Origin: Plantactinospora sp. KBS50
Lineage (GTDB): Bacteria; Actinomycetota; Actinomycetes; Mycobacteriales; Micromonosporaceae
NCBI RefSeq assembly: GCF_002285795.1
Contig: NZ_CP022961.1
Coordinates: 6,142,001-6,206,000 of the forward strand
Length of the DNA: 64,000 nucleotides
Direction of reading: 5' to 3'
Within the stretch, counting starts at the first letter, position 1. Each line of letters begins with the position of its first letter. This document shows, one piece after another, positions 57,186-64,000 of this stretch. A model generated the notes under the pieces. The model was not told where the DNA came from. It made no database searches and saw nothing but the letters and a program-made list of their open reading frames with translations. Made by a program: the position numbers and the translations under genes.

Positions 57186-58352
57186 TCACCACCGGGGCGC
57201 CGAGCCGTCGCGGTCCGGATCGCCACCGAGGGCCGCGATCCCGAGCCAGTCGGCGCAGACGTCCGAGGTGGCCGGGTGCAGCGAACCGCACCGGGCGTCC
57301 CGGTACAGCCGCTCCAGCGGATGTCCCCGCCGGGTCGACGAGGTGCCCGCCGCCTCCACCATGGACGCCGCCACCTCGGCCGCCGTCGTACCGGCCAGCA
57401 GTTTGGCCCGCCACACCCAGCGGTTGGTCTCCTCGTCGCCGGGTGCCCCGTCCACCCGCCGGGCCGCCTCGGCCACCGCCAGCCCGGCGGCGGCCACCGC
57501 GGCGTCCGCCCGACCCACCCGGGCCCGGACCGCCGGCAGGCCGGTCAGGCCGCGCGCCGCCAGGTGCTGCACGGCCGCGTCCACCGCCGCCCGGGCCACC
57601 CCCACGTACACCGCCGCGTAGCTGGCCACCAGCCAGTGCGGCATGAGCTGCGCCACCACCAGGGCCAACCCCTCGACCCCGCCGAGCAACCGGTCCGCCG
57701 GCACCACGGTGTCCAGGTGCAGGTCGTGCGACGCGGTCGCCCGCATGCCCAGCGAATCCCAACTGGGCTCGACGGTCACCCCTTCGCCGGCCGGCACCAG
57801 GAACTGCGACACCACCGACGGGTCGGTGGCGCTGCGGGCCGCCACCAGGTACGCGTCCGCGTGGCCGGCGCCCGAGCAGAACGTCTTCGCCCCCTTGACG
57901 CGGTAGCCGCCGTCCACCGGTTCGTAGACCGTGGACAGTTGGGACAGCCGCGCACCGGCGCCCCGTTCGCTCATCGCCACGCCGTACCAGGACCCGGCCG
58001 CCGCGTCGGCGAGCAGCCGGTCGCGGGCGGCGAGCGCCTCGTCCGGGATGCCCAGCGCCTCGGCCAGTTCCTCGTTGACCGCGCTCAACGCGCCGGTCAC
58101 CGAGGCGTGCATGTTGAACACCAGCGCCGTCGCGCCATTGCCCCGGGCCAGCTCGGTGGCCACCGCGGCGTACCCGGCGAAGCTGGCGCCCAGCCCGCCC
58201 AGCTCGGCCGGCACCATCAGGCCCAGCAGGCCGGCCGCGGCAAGGTCCCCGAAGTCGGCCACCGGAAAGGACCCGTCCCGGTCGTGCTCGGCCGCCCGTG
58301 CCGCGAAGCGCGGCGCCAACCTGCGCGCGGCGTCCACTGCATCCACCGCCAT
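57186..58352 (-). CDS. Acyl-CoA dehydrogenase family flavoprotein
   Basis: 388 residues. N-terminal helical domain (GLLGLMVPAELGGLGASFAG), middle beta domain with the FAD-contact segment GVAMSERGAGARLSQLSTVY and FCSGAGHADAYLV, and the C-terminal four-helix bundle (AVDAAVQHLAARGLTGLPAV, GTSSTRRGHPLERLYRDARC). A His/Arg-rich end replaces the usual catalytic Glu position, so a DszC/hydroxylase-type monooxygenase activity is possible. In the PKS cluster it may unsaturate the acyl starter or hydroxylate the aromatic product. ATG 58352 after AGAGGGGGCGG. Co-transcribed with the PKS. Confidence 0.87.
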   Translation of the reverse strand: MAVDAVDAARRLAPRFAARAAEHDRDGSFPVADFGDLAAAGLLGLMVPAELGGLGASFAGYAAVATELARGNGATALVFNMHASVTGALSAVNEELAEALGIPDEALAARDRLLADAAAGSWYGVAMSERGAGARLSQLSTVYEPVDGGYRVKGAKTFCSGAGHADAYLVAARSATDPSVVSQFLVPAGEGVTVEPSWDSLGMRATASHDLHLDTVVPADRLLGGVEGLALVVAQLMPHWLVASYAAVYVGVARAAVDAAVQHLAARGLTGLPAVRARVGRADAAVAAAGLAVAEAARRVDGAPGDEETNRWVWRAKLLAGTTAAEVAASMVEAAGTSSTRRGHPLERLYRDARCGSLHPATSDVCADWLGIAALGGDPDRDGSAPRW

Positions 58353-58397
58353 ACCGCCCCCTCTGCCTCGTCAAGCCATACCCCTCAACGGCGGGCG

Positions 58398-59162
58398 CTA
58401 CCCACCCTTGACCCCCCAACCCTGGTAGAGCACGGCCGTGGACCACGTCGGCACGATGCGCGGCGCCGGCACCGCCGTCCGATGTGGCACCGCGCGCCGG
58501 GCCAGCCAACGCGCCAGCCCCCACGCCTGCGGCCGGACGCCGCGGATCCGCACCGGCACGCCGGCCCGGGCGCACTCCCGCGCCAACTCCCGGGCGTCCA
58601 CGAACAGCCGCGGGTCGTGGATGCCGCGCGGTACGCCGGGCAGCCGCTCGGCGACCCGTACGGCCAGCAGCCGACCCAGCGCCGTGTCGTTGAGCGTGTC
58701 CAGCACCAGCGTGCCGCCCGGCCGCAGCACCCGGCACGCCTCGGCGACCACCCGGCGCCAGTCCGGAACGTGCTCCAGCAGCTCCCCCACGGCCACCACG
58801 TCGGCGCAGCCGGCGCGCAGCGGGATCCGTGCCGCGTCCGCCACCACGGTGGACACGCCGTGCGCCGCGGCCTGGGCCAGCGCCGACCGGGTCAGGTCGA
58901 TCCCCACGTGCCGGTAGCCCCGCCCGGACAGGTGCGGGGCGAGCAGCCCGGCACCACAGCCGAGGTCCACCAGCACGGCACCGTCCCGGGCCGCCGGCGG
59001 CACCAGGGCGGCCCGCGCGGCCGCGAGCCAGTGCAGCATCGCGAAGGCGCCCTGCGGGTCCCACCACTCGCCCGCCAGATCGTCGTACTGGCCGAGGTCG
59101 TTGCGGGGTCGGGTGCGAGCCGGCGACGACCGGGTGACGACACCGGCTTCCTCGTCTCGCAT
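58398..59162 (-). CDS. SAM-dependent methyltransferase, UbiG-like
   Basis: 254 residues, class I Rossmann methyltransferase. SAM motif I VLVDLGCGAGLLAPHLSGRG, acidic loop HVGIDLTRSAL, motif II DVVAVGELLEHVPDW and VLRPGGTLVLDTLN. The N-terminus NDLGQYDDLAGEWWDPQGAF is the lead-in of UbiG-type O-methyltransferases of quinone and phenol precursors. It should methylate a hydroxyl group on the PKS product. ATG 59162 has no ribosome binding site; CACGCT lies 7 nt upstream. Divergent from the prenyltransferase gene; the start lies close to that gene's promoter. Confidence 0.9.
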   Translation of the reverse strand: MRDEEAGVVTRSSPARTRPRNDLGQYDDLAGEWWDPQGAFAMLHWLAAARAALVPPAARDGAVLVDLGCGAGLLAPHLSGRGYRHVGIDLTRSALAQAAAHGVSTVVADAARIPLRAGCADVVAVGELLEHVPDWRRVVAEACRVLRPGGTLVLDTLNDTALGRLLAVRVAERLPGVPRGIHDPRLFVDARELARECARAGVPVRIRGVRPQAWGLARWLARRAVPHRTAVPAPRIVPTWSTAVLYQGWGVKGG

Positions 59163-59208
59163 GATGTCGAGCGTGGCACGAGTCGGAGGTAACAGCCAGA
59201 CTCTCCGT

Positions 59209-60081
59209 GTGCCGCGTCGGGTGTCAGCCCTGGTCCACGCCGGCCGCCGCCGGGTCTCCGGGCTGATCCGGGCCTGCCACCCGGAGCCGGCCGCGGCGGT
59301 GACGGCTGTCGCCGTACTGCTCGCGGCCGCCGCCGGTCACGGCCCGGCGCGGATGGTCGGGGTGGGTGCGGTGGTGCTGGCCAGCCAGCTCGCCGTCGGC
59401 TGGAGCAACGACTGGCTGGACGCCGACCGGGATGCCGTGGTCGGCCGGCGGGACAAGCCGGTGCCGGCCGGGCTGATCGGACGCCGGACCGTGGGGGTGG
59501 CCGCGCTGCTGGCCGCGCTGGGCACGCCCCTGCTGGCCGTGCCGCTCGGCCCGGTGGTCGTCGTGGGCATGAGCGCCGCGCTGGTCTCGGCACTGCTCTA
59601 CAACTGGCCGCTCAAGTCCACTGCGCTGTCGGTGCTGCCGTACGGGTTCTCCTTCGCCGCCCTGCCGGCCTGCGTGGTGCTGGCCCTGCCGGGCGTGCCG
59701 GCCCCACCGGTCTGGCTGCCGGTGGCGGGTGGGCTGCTCGGCGCCGGAGCGCACTTCGCGAACGCCCTGCCCGACCTCGACGACGACGCCCGGACCGGGA
59801 TTCGCGGCCTGCCGCACCGGCTCGGCCCGGCCCGGTGCACGCTGGCGGCCGGCGGGTTGCTGCTGGCCGCGACGGCCGTACTGGCCTTCGGCCCGGCCGG
59901 GCCGCCGTCCTGGGCCGGCTGGGCCGCGGTGGCCGCGGCCTCGGTCATCCTGCCGCTCGGCTGGTACCTGGGCCGGCCGAGGGCCGGCCGGACCGGGCGG
60001 CCGGTCGCCGCGTTCCGCGCCGTCATGGTCGTCGCGCTGCTCGACGTGGTGCTGCTGGTGCTGGGCGGCCGGCTGGTGTGA
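59209..60081 (+). CDS. UbiA-family prenyltransferase
   Basis: 290 residues, eight or nine membrane helices. The two Asp-rich prenyl-diphosphate sites are visible: NDWLDADRDAVVGRRDKPVP (NDxxDxxxD) and NALPDLDDDARTG (DxxxD-type). Reaction: transfer of an isoprenyl chain to an aromatic ring; here the acceptor could be the type III PKS product. GTG 59209 was chosen because CAGACT ends exactly 6 nt before it, as at other leaderless starts in the window. ATGs at 59161 and 59164 are in frame but overlap the divergent methyltransferase start. Confidence 0.87.
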   Translation: MPRRVSALVHAGRRRVSGLIRACHPEPAAAVTAVAVLLAAAAGHGPARMVGVGAVVLASQLAVGWSNDWLDADRDAVVGRRDKPVPAGLIGRRTVGVAALLAALGTPLLAVPLGPVVVVGMSAALVSALLYNWPLKSTALSVLPYGFSFAALPACVVLALPGVPAPPVWLPVAGGLLGAGAHFANALPDLDDDARTGIRGLPHRLGPARCTLAAGGLLLAATAVLAFGPAGPPSWAGWAAVAAASVILPLGWYLGRPRAGRTGRPVAAFRAVMVVALLDVVLLVLGGRLV

Positions 60082-60107
60082 GCGGCACGGCCGCGGGGAA
60101 CCATCCG

Positions 60108-60172
60108 ACGCCGACGCCGACGCCGGCACGGCACGGCACGGCACGGCTCGGCGCGGCTCGGCGCGGCAGCGC
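60108..60172. repeat. Short GC microsatellites in the spacer after the prenyltransferase gene
   Basis: GACGCC triplet-pair repeats run into five GGCAC and then GGCTCGGCGC units. Non-coding, low complexity. Confidence 0.7.
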
Positions 60173-60322
60173 GCGATGGGTTCGGCGCGGTCGCTCGACC
60201 GCGTACGGATCAACGGGTCGGCGTACGGCGGCCGATCACGGGCAACTACCCTGGACCCCGGCCTGAAGCGGGGATGGCCCCGCGTCCGTCCAGGGACGCG
60301 GATCGCGACGAGGAGGACCGAC

Positions 60323-61084
60323 GTGACGCGCTCGATCAGCCGAGCCCGGCGGGCGGCGCTGCTGCTGGCCGGTGGGGCCACGGTCGCCACCACCCTGCTG
60401 CTGGCGGGGTGCGGTGCCGGCCAGATCGCCGAGACGGCGAAGATCGAACCCGCCATCTCCGGGGTCAACGTGCAGAGCGACGACGGCTCGTTCAAGGTCC
60501 GTGACCTCGGCGTCGACTACCTGGACACCGCCGGCTACCGCGCCGGCGGGGACGCCACGGTGCACGCGGTGCTCTACAACGACGGCCAGACGGCGATCAG
60601 CGTACGGATCAGCTCCAGTTCGGCCGCCTCGGTCGTACTGGCCACCGGTCCGGCGCCCAGCGCCGTACCGGGCGCGGACCAGGTGACGCAGGTGCCGGGC
60701 GGCGCGTCGGCGAGCCCCGGAGCGAGCACGTCCGCCGGCGCACCGTCCACCCCGTTCCCGGGCGGGCTGCCCGGCACGGGCACGCCGAGCCCGTCGACCT
60801 CGACCGAGCCGGGGGCCGGCCCGGACGCCACGGCCAGCGTCCCGGCGGTGCCGGCCGGACCGGCCGTCATCCAGATCCCGGCCCACGGGTTCGTGGTCCT
60901 CGGCCGGAACGCCGGCAGCTACCTGCGGCTGGTCGGACTGACCAGCGCGCTGGCCCCGGGTCAGGCGGTGCAGCTGACCTTCGAGGTGAACGGGCAGCAG
61001 ATCACCACGCCCGCGCCGGTCGCCGTGCCGCTGACCCCGGCGCCCACGGCGCCGCCGGTGTCCACCGGCGAGGAACACGGCTGA
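60323..61084 (+). CDS. Secreted lipoprotein of unknown function
   Basis: 253 residues. Signal peptide with RARR and a hydrophobic core, then the lipobox LLLAGC, so the Cys is lipidated and the protein sits on the outer membrane face. A beta-rich domain follows (GVNVQSDDGSFKVRDLGVDY, VHAVLYNDGQTAISVRISSS), split by a 60-residue Ser/Thr/Pro/Gly linker. It ends VVLGRNAGSYLRLVGLTSAL and QAVQLTFEVNGQQI. The fold suggests an immunoglobulin- or cupredoxin-like shape such as PCuAC chaperones, but no Met/His metal site is seen. GAGGAGGACC before GTG 60323. Located upstream of radA. Confidence 0.85.
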   Translation: MTRSISRARRAALLLAGGATVATTLLLAGCGAGQIAETAKIEPAISGVNVQSDDGSFKVRDLGVDYLDTAGYRAGGDATVHAVLYNDGQTAISVRISSSSAASVVLATGPAPSAVPGADQVTQVPGGASASPGASTSAGAPSTPFPGGLPGTGTPSPSTSTEPGAGPDATASVPAVPAGPAVIQIPAHGFVVLGRNAGSYLRLVGLTSALAPGQAVQLTFEVNGQQITTPAPVAVPLTPAPTAPPVSTGEEHG

Positions 61085-61197
61085 CGCTCCCCCGCCCGGC
61101 GGGATCGGGCGCGCGGGGCAGTCCTCGGACAGCGGGCCGGGCGTGGCGTGAGCCGGGCCCGGCCCGTCCTGTCGCACCGGCCGGTTACCGTTCCGGG

Positions 61198-62646
61198 GTG
61201 AATTCCCGCTCGGTATCCCGTACCGGATCGTCGCCGCGCGGCCGCGGCACGGCCCGCGACCCCCGTCCGGCCTACGAGTGCGACGCCTGCGGCCACCAGC
61301 CGCCCAAATGGGTGGGCCGATGCCCCGAGTGCGGCGAGTGGGGTTCGGTGGTCGAGTCCACCCTGACCGGGCCGACGGTCTCCGGGCGGGTGGTCAGCTC
61401 CCGGGCCCCGGCCGAGCCCGCCCGGCCGATCGCCACGATCAGCGCCGCGCCGGCCCGCGCCCGGCCGACCGGGGTGCCCGAGCTGGACCGGGTGCTCGGC
61501 GGCGGTCTGGTGCCCGGCGCCGTGGTGCTGCTGGCCGGTGAGCCGGGGGTCGGCAAGTCGACCCTGCTGCTCGACGTCGCCCAGCAGTGGGCGGCCGGCG
61601 CCGGCAGCCCTTCGCTGGTGGTCAGCGGCGAGGAGTCGGTCAGCCAGGTCCGGCTCCGGGCCGAACGGATGGGCGCCCTGCACGACCAGCTCTATCTCGC
61701 CGCCGAAAATGACCTGTCGGCCGTGCTGGGGCACCTCGACGCGGTGAAGCCGGGGCTGCTGGTGCTGGACTCCGTGCAGACGATCTCGGTGTCCGGCACC
61801 GACGGGGTGTCCGGCGGGGTGACCCAGGTGCGGGCCGTCACGGCGGCGCTGGTCGCGGTCGCCAAGGAACGCGGCATCGCGACCGTGCTGGTGGGGCACG
61901 TGACCAAGGACGGTCAGGTGGCCGGGCCACGGGTGCTGGAGCACCTGGTCGACGTGGTGCTGCACTTCGAGGGCGACAAGCACTCCTCGCTGCGCATGGT
62001 GCGCGGCGTCAAGAACCGGTTCGGCGCGGCCGACGAGGTCGGCTGCTTCGAGATGCACGAGGGGGGCATCACCAGCCTCGCCGACCCCTCCGGCCTGTTC
62101 CTCACCCGCTACTCCGAGGCGGTGCCGGGCACCTGCGTCACGGTGGCCATGGAGGGCCGCCGGGCCCTCCTCACCGAGGTTCAGGCGCTGATCGGAGCCA
62201 CGGTGGCCGGCTCGCCCCGGCGGACCGTGTCGGGGCTGGACGGGGCGCGGCTGGCGATGGTCCTCGCGGTCCTGCAACGCCGCACCGACCGGCTCACGCT
62301 GCACGACAGGGAGGTCTTCGCGGCCACCGTCGGCGGCATCCGGGTGGTCGAACCGGCCGCCGACCTCGCGGTGGCGCTCGCGGTCGCCTCCGGCGGCATC
62401 AACCTGGCCATCGCGCCGCACCTGGTCGCGATCGGGGAGGTGGGGCTCACCGGCGAGGTGCGGCGGGTGGGTGCCGTTCCGCGCCGGCTGGCCGAGGCGG
62501 CCCGGCTGGGCTTCCGGTACGCCCTGGTGCCACCCGGCTGCGGCCCCGAGGCGACCGGCATCAAGCCGGACGGGATGCGGATCACCGAGGTGGGCGACGT
62601 CCGTACGGCGCTGAACATGGCCGCCCGACTCTCCGTCGACGACTGA
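61198..62646 (+). CDS. radA: DNA repair protein RadA (Sms)
   Basis: 482 residues. N-terminal zinc finger ECDACGHQPPKWVGRCPECG, RecA-like ATPase with Walker A LAGEPGVGKSTLLLD and Walker B LLVLDSVQTIS, the RadA signature VRGVKNRFGAADEVG, and a C-terminal Lon-protease-like domain (RAVGAVPRRLAEAARLG region). It promotes branch migration in homologous recombination. TACCGT lies 6 nt before GTG 61198, with no Shine-Dalgarno, so leaderless. It is followed by disA, the conserved actinobacterial and firmicute order. Confidence 0.96.
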   Translation: MNSRSVSRTGSSPRGRGTARDPRPAYECDACGHQPPKWVGRCPECGEWGSVVESTLTGPTVSGRVVSSRAPAEPARPIATISAAPARARPTGVPELDRVLGGGLVPGAVVLLAGEPGVGKSTLLLDVAQQWAAGAGSPSLVVSGEESVSQVRLRAERMGALHDQLYLAAENDLSAVLGHLDAVKPGLLVLDSVQTISVSGTDGVSGGVTQVRAVTAALVAVAKERGIATVLVGHVTKDGQVAGPRVLEHLVDVVLHFEGDKHSSLRMVRGVKNRFGAADEVGCFEMHEGGITSLADPSGLFLTRYSEAVPGTCVTVAMEGRRALLTEVQALIGATVAGSPRRTVSGLDGARLAMVLAVLQRRTDRLTLHDREVFAATVGGIRVVEPAADLAVALAVASGGINLAIAPHLVAIGEVGLTGEVRRVGAVPRRLAEAARLGFRYALVPPGCGPEATGIKPDGMRITEVGDVRTALNMAARLSVDD

Positions 62647-62852
62647 GCGCGCCCGGTGATCAGGTTGGCCGACAGGCGCTCCCACATCCCCTGCGACCTG
62701 CGATTTCACGGCCGGGAGCAGGATCCGGGCCGGCGGCGCCGGGCCGGGTCGGGGCCGCCGCCGGCCGGGCGATCCGGTCGCCGTCACGGCCCGCGCGGGG
62801 GCGTCGTGGCACATCACAGTAACCGCGAGAGCACCCACCGCAGACCAGTCCG

Positions 62853-62858
62853 TAGACT
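62853..62858 (+). promoter_or_regulatory. -10 element of disA (leaderless)
   Basis: TAGACT ends 6 nt before the disA GTG at 62865. No ribosome binding site is present, so translation probably begins at the 5' end of the message. Confidence 0.6.
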
Positions 62859-62864
62859 GTGCGG

Positions 62865-64000
62865 GTGCCGATCGACCGCGATGCCAACCGAATCACCGGC
62901 GCCATCCCCCAGGTCCGGGCCGGTGTCCCGGGCGCTGCGGCGCGTCCCGTCTCCGCCGGCATGACGATGAGCGGCCCGAGCGCCAGCGGCGACCCGCTGC
63001 GCGCCAACCTGGCCCTGATGGCCCCCGGCACCGCGCTGCGGGACGGCCTGGAGCGGATCCTGCGCGGCCGCACCGGGGCGTTGATCGTGCTCGGGTACGA
63101 CAAGGTCGTCGAGTCGCTCTGCACCGGCGGCTTTCCGCTGGACGTGGAGTTCTCCGCGACCCGGGTCCGCGAGTTGTGCAAGATGGACGGCGCCGTGGTG
63201 CTGTCCAGCGACGGGACCCGCATCGTGCGGGCCGCGGTGCACCTGATGCCCGACCCGTCGATCCCGACCGAGGAGTCGGGCACCCGGCACCGGACCGCGG
63301 AGCGGGTGGCCCGGCAGACCGGCTACCCGGTCATCTCGGTCAGCCAGTCCATGCGGATCATCAGCCTCTACGTCAACGGGCAGCGGCACGTGCTCGACGA
63401 CTCGGCGGCGATCCTGTCCCGGGCGAATCAGGCGCTGGCCACCCTCGAACGCTACAAGCTGCGCCTCGACGAGGTCTCCGGCACGCTCTCGGCGCTGGAG
63501 ATCGAGGACCTGGTCACCGTGCGCGACGCCGTGGCCGTCGTGCAGCGGCTGGAGATGGTGCGCCGGATCGCCGACGAGATCGCCGGATACGTCGTGGAGC
63601 TGGGCACCGACGGCCGGCTGCTGGCCCTGCAACTGGACGAGCTGATGGCCGGGGTGGACGCCGACCGGACCCTGGTGATCCGGGACTACCTGCCGGTCGG
63701 CCGCAAGGCCCGGACCCTGGACGAGGCCCTGGTCGAGCTGGACCTGCTGACCGCGACCGAACTGATCGACCTGGTCTCGGTGGCTCGGGCGATCGGCTAC
63801 GGTGGCGCGTCGGACGCGCTGGAGGCGGCCGTGAGTCCCCGTGGCTTCCGGCTGCTCGCGAAGGTGCCCCGGCTACCGGCGTCCATCATCGACCGGCTGG
63901 TCAACCACTTCGGTACGCTCCAGCGGCTGCTGGGCGCGACCGTCGAGGACCTGCAGGCGGTGGACGGCGTGGGGGACGCGAGAGCCCGCGGCGTGCGCGA
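62865..64000 (+). CDS. disA: Diadenylate cyclase DisA, partial (C-terminal end outside window)
   Basis: 378 residues visible of probably about 390. Makes cyclic di-AMP from two ATP and scans DNA for lesions. The N-terminal DAC domain shows [14 protein letters not shown], the DGA loop in [13 protein letters not shown] and the [13 protein letters not shown] motif. A long helical linker ([20 protein letters not shown]) leads to a helix-hairpin-helix region ([20 protein letters not shown]) near the window edge. It sits 218 bp after radA, whose product inhibits DisA in known systems. About 30 residues precede the DAC start, longer than usual. Confidence 0.96.
   Translation, partial: MPIDRDANRITGAIPQVRAGVPGAAARPVSAGMTMSGPSASGDPLRANLALMAPGTALRDGLERILRGRTGALIVLGYDKVVESLCTGGFPLDVEFSATRVRELCKMDGAVVLSSDGTRIVRAAVHLMPDPSIPTEESGTRHRTAERVARQTGYPVISVSQSMRIISLYVNGQRHVLDDSAAILSRANQALATLERYKLRLDEVSGTLSALEIEDLVTVRDAVAVVQRLEMVRRIADEIAGYVVELGTDGRLLALQLDELMAGVDADRTLVIRDYLPVGRKARTLDEALVELDLLTATELIDLVSVARAIGYGGASDALEAAVSPRGFRLLAKVPRLPASIIDRLVNHFGTLQRLLGATVEDLQAVDGVGDARARGVR

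Overview
The window is very GC-rich actinobacterial chromosome. Several blocks point to a filamentous actinomycete, most like Micromonosporaceae: a conservon (kinase, roadblock, DUF742 and GTPase genes), a DUF3263 protein, carD-ispD-ispF, radA-disA, an orphan MsiK-type ATPase, and many GTG starts lying about 6 nt behind a TAnnnT -10 box. I see no CRISPR array, prophage or intact insertion sequence. The genus is an inference from gene content only.

Layout. 0-6.4 kb: a partial GNAT, thrC under a SAM-I riboswitch, an ArsR regulator with a palindromic promoter, and an ABC exporter whose ATPase is fused to an extracellular S15-type hydrolase. 6.8-13.5 kb: an expanded conservon. 13.6-19 kb: a GNAT, a LigD-type polymerase domain, two small proteins and an ABC-2 exporter pair. 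19-23 kb: a DeoR-controlled amino-sugar operon (SIS deaminase/isomerase, ROK kinase, NagA). 22.9-31.1 kb: PAP2 phosphatase, DUF4032 protein, a decayed VapC fragment, an RCK-domain channel, a CrtU-like oxidoreductase, small membrane proteins and tRNA-Thr(TGT). 31.7-36.3 kb: msiK-type ATPase, rlmB, cysS and an IclR regulator. 36.4-52.9 kb: accessory region with two fumarases, hppD, an aminotransferase, fahA, an uncharacterised protein and hgmA, which together make a tyrosine-to-fumarate/acetoacetate route. 53-54.7 kb: ispF, ispD and carD. 55-60 kb: a thioredoxin-like membrane protein and a type III polyketide synthase cluster (acyl-CoA dehydrogenase, methyltransferase, UbiA prenyltransferase). 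60.3-64 kb: a lipoprotein, radA, and disA cut by the window end.

The usual actinobacterial block disA-radA / carD-ispD-ispF-cysS-rlmB is present but broken in two places. The tyrosine region separates ispF from cysS, and the polyketide cluster separates carD from radA.

Seven genes (ABC permease, cvnD, asnC, RDD protein, SRPBCC protein, hgmA, thioredoxin-like protein) are each broken by what looks like one missing base in a short G/C run. The uniform pattern suggests base-calling errors in the assembly more than gene death, so these genes are probably intact in the organism.

The parts most worth following up are the hydrolase-ATPase fusion exporter, the type III PKS/UbiA cluster, the unknown protein in the homogentisate operon, the RCK channel with a non-canonical filter, and a pair of dispersed palindromic elements 23 kb apart in inverted orientation.
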